From Gonatopus flavifemur (Eukaryota; Arthropoda; Insecta; Hymenoptera; Dryinidae), in assembly GCA_018340375.1 (NCBI GenBank), contig JAFFJZ010000014.1, positions 5,828,001 to 5,892,000 of the forward strand: 64,000 nt of DNA, in the 5' to 3' direction. The notes under the pieces were generated by a model. That model searched no databases. It had not been told where the DNA came from and was given only the letters and a program-made list of their open reading frames with translations. Of this stretch, positions 55,917-64,000 are shown in pieces. The position numbers and the translations under genes are program-made. Positions within the stretch are counted from its first letter, which is position 1. Each line of letters begins with the position of its first letter.

Positions 55917-56570
55917 TGTAACCGAACAAGAATCGATAATCGCAAGCACATAGAAAACGGCGTAGCATGGCTGAAGCAGCAATCGATTATCGATTGTCGA
56001 TTTGGTGCTATAAGATCGTCGCATGATGGCAATGGATAGAGAGCTGCGAGTATCGATTCTATCACAGAAATATAAATTTGTTTTGTTTTTATCCTAAAAA
56101 CCATAATGTAAGTAGAATTTCGAACTAGAAGCTAGGCAAGTAAGTTATGAAGATAATTTGATAGATTATTTAATAAAATCATTAATGTTTACGAGATAAA
56201 TCAAATCATTACAATATATCGATGATATGCGCATGCGCTTACCGAATTTGGCGCGATCATAGATGATATAAATATCAGTGTCTCGGGAACAAAAATAGTC
56301 AGTTTGTTTTCTGTACTCAGGGAGAAAGGATCTCCACTGATAAGATGTAACTCATCAAAAATAAATGAAGAAAAGGAAGGTTAGTCGAGTTTAATTACTG
56401 ATTTATAACCTCACATTTTCTCGTCATAATAGGTTTTATGGTAAATCCTTTAATCCTAAAATAAAAAGGACATCCTGGCGACCAAGTATACGGTATTATT
56501 GAACCGGTGAATCAACGAACCTGGAGATAATCAACGTTGGGTTGAAATTTCATCCGTAGCCGGTATCAAA
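55917..56570 (+). repeat. 5' LTR (about 650 bp)
   Basis: Begins TGTAACCGAACAAGAATCGA, identical to the start of the 3' LTR at 62613. It ends in GGTATCA just before the PBS. It contains an ATCGATAATCG / CGATTATCGAT inverse pair in its first 90 bp, a TATA/Inr promoter, and AATAAA at 56360-56365. The exact 3' border is inferred from the PBS, because the other LTR is interrupted. Confidence 0.85.
56267..56301 (+). promoter_or_regulatory. LTR promoter: TATA box and initiator
   Basis: TATAAATA at 56267-56274 and TCAGTTTG at 56299-56306 are spaced so that the initiator A (56301) is 34 bp from the first T, the normal arthropod arrangement. This predicts U3/R near 56301, with AATAAA 60 bp downstream. 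Confidence 0.65.
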
Positions 56571-56572
56571 AG

Positions 56573-56590
56573 TGGCGACCGTGACAGGAC
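56573..56590 (+). other. Primer-binding site (tRNA-Arg-like)
   Basis: TGGCGACCGTGACAGGAC starts two or three bases after the LTR. TGGCGACCGTGAC is the PBS I associate with mdg1/412 elements, primed by a tRNA-Arg. The tRNA identity is from memory of those elements and not checked here. Confidence 0.75.
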
Positions 56591-56680
56591 CGACGTTTCT
56601 ACGTCGCAGTGAAAACAAGCGAAAGCTTATTAAATTAACGATATAATTTGGAACAACGATAGATAATAAATCAATCCGAA

Positions 56681-57739
56681 ATGTTTCATAGCCCAGCCAA
56701 TCAAGGACGGGGCAGTCCAAGTCATCAAGGGCGAGATAGTCCAATCCATCGTGGACGAGGAAGGCCACGAACAAGAAGGCAACATGAGCAGCAGTCGCAC
56801 CCGATTAAGGAAGAATTAAATGGATACGAAAATGAACAGGAAAACGAAGGAGTTAATCTAGATCGATCAAACAATGATCAAAATATTCAAGGGGAACTGC
56901 GGAGATTCGAAAATCGAATAATGAACTTGTTCGAAAGATTTCAAATCAATGTTGGTGAGAGAATCGATAACCAACCTCACGAAGTGACTAGGCAGGTAAG
57001 ACAGTGTACCGAGTGGATAAATCAACAGGAAAATATTGTCCCTAGAGAATCGGTCAGAAATAACAATCGAGAACCTTCAGTAGAGGGAAGTTTAAGCCTA
57101 CGATTGAGAGGCCTAAGAGATAATGGCATAACAAATATTTTACGGGGCATAACGTACACGGGGAAAAAGGATAAAACGAACCCCGTGAGTTTCATCAATA
57201 AGTTTGAAGAAGTTCTACAGTACGAAGAAATCACAGATTTCGAAAAAAAATACCTATTTGCGCGATGTTTGAAGGATCAAGCTCGTAATTGGTATGACTT
57301 ACACGATTTCGTGAACTACGAGCAAACAAAAAATGAATTCAAAGAATTCTTTTGGGGAGAGGAAGCGCAAGCTAGATTTAGAGAAGAACTTCTAACCTCA
57401 ACATATAAATATTCAAAAGAAGAATCAATGTCAGAATATTTTTTGAGATTAGCACAAGATGCTCAGACGTTGGAACCGCTAATGGGGACCCACGAAATCA
57501 TCCGATCGTTGAAAGGGCATTTCCAAATCGAGATAGCCAAAGAATTACGACCGGGATCCATTCGATCTTTGGCGGATGCTGCCAGTCTCCTAGAAGAAAT
57601 CCAGAATCAGAATGATTTCTTCAATCGAAGAACAAGTTATGAACCCAAAACACTTCCAACAGATTATAAACATCAGAAAACTAATGATAATAATCGATCA
57701 CCCAAGGCGGAATCCGATGATAAATGGTGCTTCCGATAA
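56681..57739 (+). CDS. gag: Gypsy Gag (352 aa)
   Basis: The structural protein that builds the retrotransposon particle. It starts at ATG 56681, the first ATG after the PBS. Residues of about 1-35 are Gly/Arg-rich (QGRGSP, HRGRGRPRTRR), a likely RNA-binding stretch. Residues of about 55-125 are polar with possible coiled coil. About 160-310 is the retrotransposon-gag helical domain (FINKFEEVLQYEEITDFEKK, ARCLKDQARNWYDL, SMSEYFLRLAQDA). No CCHC zinc knuckle is present; the protein ends KWCFR just where a knuckle might begin. Gag overlaps the pol frame by 128 bp, and pol lies in the +1 frame relative to gag. An undetected indel here could explain both oddities. Confidence 0.9.
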   Translation: MFHSPANQGRGSPSHQGRDSPIHRGRGRPRTRRQHEQQSHPIKEELNGYENEQENEGVNLDRSNNDQNIQGELRRFENRIMNLFERFQINVGERIDNQPHEVTRQVRQCTEWINQQENIVPRESVRNNNREPSVEGSLSLRLRGLRDNGITNILRGITYTGKKDKTNPVSFINKFEEVLQYEEITDFEKKYLFARCLKDQARNWYDLHDFVNYEQTKNEFKEFFWGEEAQARFREELLTSTYKYSKEESMSEYFLRLAQDAQTLEPLMGTHEIIRSLKGHFQIEIAKELRPGSIRSLADAASLLEEIQNQNDFFNRRTSYEPKTLPTDYKHQKTNDNNRSPKAESDDKWCFR

Positions 57740-60700
57740 AAAACCAACGAAGCCAGAAAATAAATATGAGAAATATACCAATTTCGACAATCGAGGAAAA
57801 GGTATGCAGACTCGCAGCAAGAAAAACATAGTGTCGGTAATCACTCGAGATGATGACGAGGATAATGAAGACAAATATATCGATATGGAGGTAATAGAAA
57901 TCATTGGTGATAGGGAATATAAAGAAGATCAGTTATCTGTTGTAAGAATAGAGGAACTTGTAGATGAAATTGAAGAAAAGGAAGAGACCGATAAACAAGG
58001 AACAGGTGATGCAATTATACCAGTCAAGATCGGAGAATTACAAACAAAAGCACTAATCGATACGGGTGCAAGGGTGTCAGCTGTGTCAGAAGATTTAATT
58101 ACAGAATTAAAAAAGAATGGATACGTGATAAAGGATCTACCGGTGAAAAATCTCAAACTACTAGGTGCGTTTACTGATCGAAGTGTTAATATAAAAAGGA
58201 TGGTGCAATTGGATTTAAAAATCGCCGACAAAACATATACGGAATATTTTTATCTGGTTAATAAGATAATAATCCCAATCATCATCGGTATGGATTTCTT
58301 GATGTTTTATGGAGCAAAAATCGAAATATCATCAAATATTGTTGAAATAAGCTTCAACAGATACAACGAAAACATGAAGTTTCAAAGATTACATGATATC
58401 AGCGATTACAATACACGAATTGACACATTTAAGCAGAAATATAAGTTATTCGATGATCAATTAGGACGAGCAAAGGGCTATAAATGTCATATACCAATGT
58501 GGAACACGGAACCATTCAAAGCAAAGTTATATCCTATCCCCTTTAAATATATTGATAAAGTAAGAGAAGTGATTCAAGAATTAGAAAATAAAAATGTGAT
58601 TGAAAAACAGCAAACGTCATATCTACGTCCGTTGGTCGTCGTGGTTAAGAAAAATAAGTTCGCATCTGTTTGGACGCACGAACATTGAATTCTAAGATGC
58701 AGAACGATTATGCACAACCACCGACTATCGACGAGATCATTTTTAAAATCGAGAATAAGACGGTATTTTCTAAATTGGACGTTAAAAAAGCATTCTGGCA
58801 GATCGAATTAGATGAGGAAAGTAAGAAATACACTGGATTCGCGTTCGAAGGACAGACATATGTGTTTCGACGAATGCCTTTGGGCTAAAAATTTCAGGAG
58901 GGGTATTTACCAGAATTATCAACGATATATTGAAGGGACTGGATGCGGAAATTATCGTGTACCTTGATGATATACTGATAGCGTCGGAGGACATTTATCA
59001 ACACGAAAAAATATTACATGAAGTACTCAAGCGACTGGAAAAAGCAGGAATCAGACTAAATATGGAAAGAAGTGAGTTTTTCGAAACAACAATCTCATTT
59101 TTGGGACATACGTTCGATCAATGGACGTTATCAATTAACGAAGAAACAAAGAAAAATATTATAGATTTTCCCGTACCCAAAAGTGTGAAACAAGTGCAAG
59201 CTTTCTTAGGTTTGGTCAATTGGGATAGGAAATTCATCCCAAATTTATCATCTTACACCGCTAAATTGGAAGAGTTACTGAGAACAGGAAATAAGTTCTT
59301 GTGGAAAAATGAACACCAGTTAATGTTCGATAAAATTAAGGACTTATTTATGAATTCTGAACGATTGTTCTTATTACAAAGGGATGCACAATTAATATTG
59401 GAAACAGATGCATCGTCAATTGGACTTGGTGCTAGATTATTACAAAAAACTAAAGAAAATGAGGAGCTGTCCATTGCCTATATTAGTCGAAAGCTAAAAC
59501 CACCGGAAATTAAATATACAACAACCGAAAAGGAAGCGTTGGCTGTGGTTTGGGCCCTGAAGAAATGGAGAGTGTTACTACTAGGAAGGAACATTATCGT
59601 ACGCACCGACCACCATGCATTACAATTTATCAAGTCATGTCAGTATTCAAGCCAAAGGGTTGCTAATTGGATAGAATTCCTCCAAGAATTCGAAATAACT
59701 ATCGAATATATCCTTGGAAGACAAAACAAAATTGCGGATGCATTATCTCGCATTAATGATCAAGACAAAAAGAAGAACCAGTTGCGTATTGCCGAATTGT
59801 GTAGTAAAAAAGAAAAAAAACTATATCGAAATATTCCAGGAATGGTGGGTGCGAGAAAAATAGAGAACGACATCAAAAAATTTCAATTTTGGGTCCAGAT
59901 ATTACGACAAGCGTATCACAAGGACGAAGAGATTCAACGATTAAAAACTAGCACTAAGAAGGTGATAGAAGATGACAACAAGATGTTAAGGATAGAGACA
60001 GAAGATGGTCCTAAAATTATTATTCCATCGGCAATATCATGGATGTTTATCAAAGATCTTCATGAATTTCTATTGCACGTGGGTACAGATAAAACATACC
60101 AGTTCTGTAATAAATCTTTTCGTGGAAATAATTTTGCTAAACGTGTCCGAGATGTGGTATCTACCTGTATAGATTGTCAAAAGGCTAAATGTAACAACGG
60201 AAAGTCAACAAGTATGCAGATCTGGAAGATACCACAATTACCGGATGAAAAAATTTCCCTTGACTTATACGGACCACTCCCAGTAGGAAAAGGGGGTATG
60301 AGACATGTGTTAGTGATGATGGATTGTTTCTCCAAAAGAACGAAGTTATATGCGTTGAAAAATATTAAGGCCCGGACAATCATCAATAAAATAGAAAACC
60401 GGTTTTTCCAAGAGTGTAAAGTCCCGAAATGTATACTAACAGACAACGCGGGTCAGTTTCGTACTAAAGAATGGTCGGATTTTGGAAAAACACATAAAAT
60501 AAAACTGACGCAAACTACGCCATATAATCCACAGTCTAACCCGGTTGAAAGGGTTATGCGAGAGATTGGCCGAATTTTGAGGACATATTTAGCTGAAAAA
60601 CAAACAGGATGGCCAGAAATGTTGACATTCATAGAAAAAATCTTCAACAATACACAGCATTCAAGTCACAAATTTGAACCGATAGAATTACACGGAGGAA

Positions 60701-61113
60701 AAACATTGGGAATACCGTCGGAGTTTCGACGTATTACAGACGAAAGTATGGATATCGAACAGAAGATTAAAAGGGCATACGAACGTTTGACGCAGTTACA
60801 AGAACGACGAATGAAAAAATCAGCAAAAACCACGACAGGTAAAATATATAACGAGGGTGATTTAGTATTGATTGGGAAACATGTGTTATCGTCAAAGGTG
60901 AGAAAATACGCTGCTAAGTTGGAGTTGAAGTACAAAGGACCTTATAAGATCATCAAATCATTCAGGAACGCAGTATTGGTAGAAAACCCCAATAATCGAC
61001 ATAAAGAGAGATGGAATATAAGACAAATAAAACAGTATAAACAAACAAAATTAAAACCAAAAAAGATTCCTAATTACTATGGAAAAATAATAAGAATATC
61101 AGCACGTACTTAA
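57612..61113 (+). pseudogene. pol: Gypsy Pol: protease-RT-RNase H-integrase, with two 1-nt frame breaks
   Basis: Frame one (57612-58688): a 358-codon stretch with protease motif ALIDTGA at residues 147-153 and IIIGMDFL near 222, then the start of RT (NKNVIEKQQTSYLRPLVVVV). The frame shifts by one near 58660 into a short frame (LDARTLNSKM, FSKLDVKKAFWQIELD, FRRMPLG) that ends at 58886-58888, and again into the long frame 58930-61113. In that frame: YLDD (RT active site) at 11-14, RNase H from ETDASSIG (Asp160) through ADALSR (270), H378/H383/C413/C416 zinc site, integrase catalytic D445, D505 (TDNAGQF) and E540, and a C-terminal chromatin/DNA-binding tail. Both breaks lie beside A-runs and could be sequencing errors; otherwise the RT is inactivated. 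Confidence 0.92.
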
Positions 61114-61356
61114 AATCGTAATACGCGGGGCGAAATGTAAATCATAAATCGATAAATCGAACAGTCAAGTGGGCGAGGTGAAAACGGACAGACATTAAGA
61201 AGCGAGAGGTCAGTCGATAACGTAAAATCGATATAATTCGGTAGTTTGGCAAATGGCCGAAGGAGGTGCAACAGCATATAAAGAAGGTGTTCTGATCACT
61301 GATCGTCATAAGGTTACGAGGAGACGTCAAGCCCGGTTGAACATTGAAACGTGAAC

Positions 61357-62121
61357 ATGGATAATTTCAGGAAAGAAGCACTGGTGAAACTTGAAAAGAT
61401 AGACCCAACAAGGTTAACAATCAAAGAATTTCGCAAACAAGAAACCGAGTTATTAGATTCCATTTTGAACAAAGCATGGGAAATTAAAAAACAACGGATC
61501 ATGACATTGATAGACCAATTGGAGAACTATGACGGAAATGACGAAGTTTTCACGCGAATATTGCCGTTGCGATGTGATTCGAGTCGGAATAAAGTGAATG
61601 AAGAAGCCGAAAAAATAATGCAGTATTATGATAACCTAATAAAAGAACAACATGAAAAGATCGTAAATAAACCAGTAACGCCATTACAAGATGAGCCACA
61701 AGAAGTATTGAAAACGACTCAAATAACACTGGACAATAACCAAATAGTAACAGTAATGGAGATCCCAACCTATAATGACTCGGAAATAAAGGAATCTTGT
61801 AATAAACCAACGGTAACTGACATTCAAACAATCAACAGCGAGGTTAAGGGATTACCAAGATTATCAACTCCACATAGACAAAATTCTCAAGGAAAGGAGA
61901 ATAGACATAGGAATGAGAAGAAAAGTGATTATCATAAAATAGAAAAACGATCATCGAAACCAGTGATACACAAAAAATCAATTGAGCTGATGTTCCAAAA
62001 CATTCCGGAAGTGACTAGGCCGCCATTGGAGAGCAGCAAAGACAAACCACTCGACGAAGTGAGCCACGACGAATTGGGAAGAATAGTGTTCAATAATTTG
62101 AAACAAAAAAATGTGATATAA
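61357..62121 (+). CDS. Third ORF after pol, unknown function (254 aa)
   Basis: It occupies the place where errantiviruses carry env, beginning about 240 bp after pol ends. I choose ATG 61357 (MDNFRKEALVKLEK) over an upstream in-frame GTG. The protein is Lys/Glu/Asn-rich, with a helical N-terminal half (TIKEFRKQETELLDS, AWEIKKQRIMTLIDQ), a variable middle, a basic stretch (about residues 183-208: NRHRNEKK, YHKIEKRSSK) and a conserved-looking C-terminus (HDELGRIVFNNLKQK). No signal peptide, transmembrane segment, furin-like site or Cys-rich ectodomain is visible, so it does not look like an envelope protein. Codon use and composition match gag and pol of the same element. I do not recognise it. 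A nucleic-acid-binding or Gag-associated accessory protein is one guess. Confidence 0.75.
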   Translation: MDNFRKEALVKLEKIDPTRLTIKEFRKQETELLDSILNKAWEIKKQRIMTLIDQLENYDGNDEVFTRILPLRCDSSRNKVNEEAEKIMQYYDNLIKEQHEKIVNKPVTPLQDEPQEVLKTTQITLDNNQIVTVMEIPTYNDSEIKESCNKPTVTDIQTINSEVKGLPRLSTPHRQNSQGKENRHRNEKKSDYHKIEKRSSKPVIHKKSIELMFQNIPEVTRPPLESSKDKPLDEVSHDELGRIVFNNLKQKNVI

Positions 62122-62612
62122 AGGTGATTATTTTTGTTTGAAAGAATGATCTAGTGAAGAGTTGATTTATGTGAGTCATTTTGTTTGAGGTAGAGACAGT
62201 CTAAGAAATGTGGTATTTTGGTGTTTTTACTTAGAGTAATGATGTGTTCTGTTTACCTTTATATGCAATATCTGCGAGTGATTTTATTTGAGTTTATAAA
62301 TAACAAAGATAATAGTAGAGACATTCAAGTTCATAATCTAAAAGGAATGTGATGTTTTGAGTTATAAATCCATAAACTAATTATGGGTTACAAGAAGGAA
62401 ATGTGATATATCTGTTTTTTTTTAAGTTCTTATTTATACGCATCATCAACAAGTTGTTGTTTGTTTGAATGGACAAAAGTAGAGACATATAAGTTCATAA
62501 CCGAAATATAAAGCGGAAGGAAATTATGATAATTTGTTTGCAATCTCTTCGGTTACTTTTATATTCATTTGCAATAGAATAAAAATTGAATTACAAATGA
62601 AGGTGGGTGTAA
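62122..62612 (+). other. Retrotransposon 3' non-coding region and polypurine tract
   Basis: AT-rich leader to the 3' LTR. AGTAGAGACATTCAAGTTCATA (62312) recurs as AGTAGAGACATATAAGTTCATA (62478), and AGGTAGAGACAGTC lies at 62189, so a degenerate repeat is present. GAAGGTGGGTG just before 62613 is the likely polypurine tract priming plus-strand synthesis. Confidence 0.7.
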
Positions 62613-62810
62613 TGTAACCGAACAAGAATCGATAATCGCAAGCACATAGAAAACGGCGTAGCATGGCTGAAGCAGCAATCGATTATCGATTGTCGATTTG
62701 GTGCTATAAGATCGTCGCATGATGGCAATGAATAGAGAGCTGCGAGTATCGATTCTATCACAGAAATATAAATTTATTTTGATTGTATCCTAAAAACCAT
62801 AATGTAAGTA
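62613..62810 (+). repeat. 3' LTR, first 198 bp
   Basis: Matches 55917-56115 of the 5' LTR with about four substitutions, and stops at a TA (62809-62810) where a mariner is inserted. The remaining part of the LTR should lie beyond the mariner, outside the window. Confidence 0.93.
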
Positions 62811-64000
62811 TTAGGTGTACAAATAAGTTTCCGCGGTTTGTCAAAAGATGGCCCCACCAGAAGGTTATGGAGAAATTGTCAGATGTAAAACGTAATATCC
62901 CAAGTTTAGTCATCTGGCAACACCATAACCTCAAAGTACTAGTGATTCCGTATCAGCATCACGTAATTTTTTTCGTGCAAAAATGTCAAGTTTTATTCCG
63001 AATAAGCATCATTTGCGGGAACTTTTGATTTACTTCTTTAATGTGAAAAAATCTGCAGCTGAGGCGCATCGATTGCTTCTAGAAGCATATGGTGGAGCTG
63101 CTTTAAGTGAGAGAAGTTGTCAGGAATGGTTTCAAAAGTTTAAGAACGGTGAGTTTGACGGTAAAGACAAAGAACGCAGTGGAAGGCCGAATGTGTACGA
63201 AGACATGGAATTAGAAGTACTATTGGAGGAAGATTCGTCCCAAACGCAAAAAGAACTTGCACTTACTCTACAAGTGACTCAACAAGCAATTTCACATCGT
63301 TTAAAATCGTTAGGAATGATTCAAAAACAAGGAAATTGGGTTCCATATGAACTAAAGCCGAGAGACGTTGAACGCCGATTATGCATGAGTGAAATGCTGC
63401 TTGCCAGGAATGAAAAAAAGAGTTTTTTGCATCGTATAGTCACTGGTGACGAGAAATGGATTCACTACGATAATCCAAAAAAGAGAAAGTCATGGGTTAA
63501 GCCCGGCGAACCATCAACATCGACAGCTAAGCCGAATATTCATGGAAAAAAACTCATGCTGTGTATTTGGTGGGATCAGCTTGGTGTCGTGTATTATGAA
63601 TTGCTGAAACCAAGCGAAACCATTACTGGAGCTCTCTACCGAACACAATTGATGAGATTGAGTCGGGCACTTAAGGAAAAACGCGCCCATTACTACTCCA
63701 GACACGACAAAATTATTCTTTTACACGATAATGCTCGTCCACATGTTGCGGCGCCGGTAAAAACATACTTGGAAACACTCAACTGGGAAGTTTTACCCCA
63801 CCCGCCGTATTCACCAGACTTAGCCCCTTCTGATTATCACCTGTTCCGGTCGATGGCACATGGTCTGTCTGAGCAGCGCTTCACATCATATGAAGACACC
63901 AAAAATTGGGTAGATTTGTGGATAGCGTCAAAAGATGAAGAGTTTTTTCGACGGGGTATCCGAATGTTGCCAGAAAGATGGGGAAAAGTAGTGGCAAATG
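62811..64000 (+). mobile_element. Mariner inserted in the 3' LTR (continues past window)
   Basis: TIR TTAGGTGTACAAATAAGTTT, followed by CCGCGGTTT, starts right after the TA of the LTR sequence AATGTAAGTA, which in the intact 5' LTR continues without interruption. It carries an uninterrupted transposase ORF. The right TIR is outside the window. Confidence 0.95.
62983..64000 (+). CDS. Mariner transposase, open to window end (at least 339 aa)
   Basis: The frame from ATG 62983 (MSSFIPNKHHLRELLIYFFN) has no stop up to base 64000, giving 339 full codons, nearly the complete protein; only the last few residues (GKVVAN... onward) lie outside. Features: first HTH (KSAAEAHRLLLEAYGGAALS, RSCQEWFQKFKNGEFD), second HTH (SQTQKELALTLQVTQQAISH), WVPYELKPRDVERR, first Asp in IVTGDEKWIHYDN, KRKSWVKPGE, second Asp in LLHDNARPHVA, third Asp in SPDLAPSDYHLF with 34 residues between them, and RGIRMLPERWGK near the end. 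All key residues are present, so it may be active. It is the intact relative of the dead copy at 530-1567. Confidence 0.95.
   Translation, partial: MSSFIPNKHHLRELLIYFFNVKKSAAEAHRLLLEAYGGAALSERSCQEWFQKFKNGEFDGKDKERSGRPNVYEDMELEVLLEEDSSQTQKELALTLQVTQQAISHRLKSLGMIQKQGNWVPYELKPRDVERRLCMSEMLLARNEKKSFLHRIVTGDEKWIHYDNPKKRKSWVKPGEPSTSTAKPNIHGKKLMLCIWWDQLGVVYYELLKPSETITGALYRTQLMRLSRALKEKRAHYYSRHDKIILLHDNARPHVAAPVKTYLETLNWEVLPHPPYSPDLAPSDYHLFRSMAHGLSEQRFTSYEDTKNWVDLWIASKDEEFFRRGIRMLPERWGKVVAN

Larger units (their letters stand above)
55917..62810 (+). mobile_element. Ty3/gypsy LTR retrotransposon (mdg1/412-like), 3' LTR interrupted
   Basis: 5' LTR (55917 to about 56570), PBS (56573), gag, pol and a third ORF, then a purine tract and the first 198 bp of the 3' LTR (62613-62810), which is cut by a mariner at TA. 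The shared 198 bp differ at only about four positions between LTRs, so the insertion is young. Its own insertion is into a mariner pseudogene at 55916. The tRNA-Arg-like PBS suggests the mdg1/412 lineage, which lacks env. The third ORF after pol is therefore unexpected. Confidence 0.93.

Noticed and set aside
55415..56104. 229-codon frame as a single gene
   Set aside because: Its first 60 or so codons are antisense 5' LTR sequence; only the rest is mariner transposase, ending at an in-frame stop. The frame is a chance read-through of an insertion junction.
61357..62121. Envelope gene after pol
   Set aside because: No signal peptide, membrane segment, cleavage site or Cys pattern; the protein is soluble and charged throughout.

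Overview
The window is repeat-dominated, AT-rich eukaryotic DNA. It has no operons, no bacterial gene structure and no clearly recognisable conventional host gene. The mobile-element content (at least six Tc1/mariner-superfamily transposases, a CR1-like LINE, an RTE-like LINE fragment, a Ty1/copia remnant, a Ty3/gypsy element of mdg1/412 style, and piggyBac-, hAT- and Tc1-type MITEs) fits an insect genome. I cannot name the order from sequence alone.

Layout. 1-12.7 kb: a dead mariner (530-1567, minus), a piggyBac-like MITE, a Tc1-like MITE, several blocks of iterated AGATGTCT-type motif, a large foldback carrying a nested hAT MITE (8-bp target duplication), a 40-bp minisatellite and a 1.1-kb CACTGT-ended element. 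12.7-31.5 kb: two direct copies (A about 14.25-21.48 kb, B about 25.55-31.52 kb) of a large non-coding repeat segment holding long palindromes and tandem arrays. Each copy carries a different mariner at exactly the same TA: a rosa-type (DD41D) remnant in A and an intact Himar1-like mariner in B. Between the copies lie an internally deleted copia element (Gag fused in frame to RNase H) and one exon-like ORF. 31.5-40.8 kb: three Tc1/mariner-family elements abut head to tail at TA-rich junctions; the third is split by a 5.2-kb CR1-like LINE. 40.8-52.2 kb: non-coding, with many foldback MITEs and a pogo-type zinc-finger remnant. 52.2-55.25 kb: a 3-kb non-autonomous element made of short iterated motifs, with CCCTGGT ends, a 65-bp tandem array and a 5S-rRNA-like insert. 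55.25-64 kb: a truncated mariner, then a young Ty3/gypsy LTR retrotransposon with gag, pol (two 1-nt frame breaks in RT) and an unusual third ORF after pol. Its 3' LTR is interrupted by a mariner whose transposase ORF is open to the window end.

How the parts relate. The window reads as stacked insertions: mariner into LTR, LTR element into older mariner, LINE into mariner, mariners into repeat copies, and MITEs near the centres of larger foldbacks. Only three proteins look potentially functional as they stand: the mariner transposase at 26617-27666, the mariner transposase starting at 62983 (incomplete here), and the gypsy ORF3/Gag pair. The rest is decayed or non-coding. The strongest candidates for something undescribed are the gypsy ORF3, the A/B repeat segment, the 3-kb CCCTGGT element, and the double hit of one TA site by two unrelated mariners.
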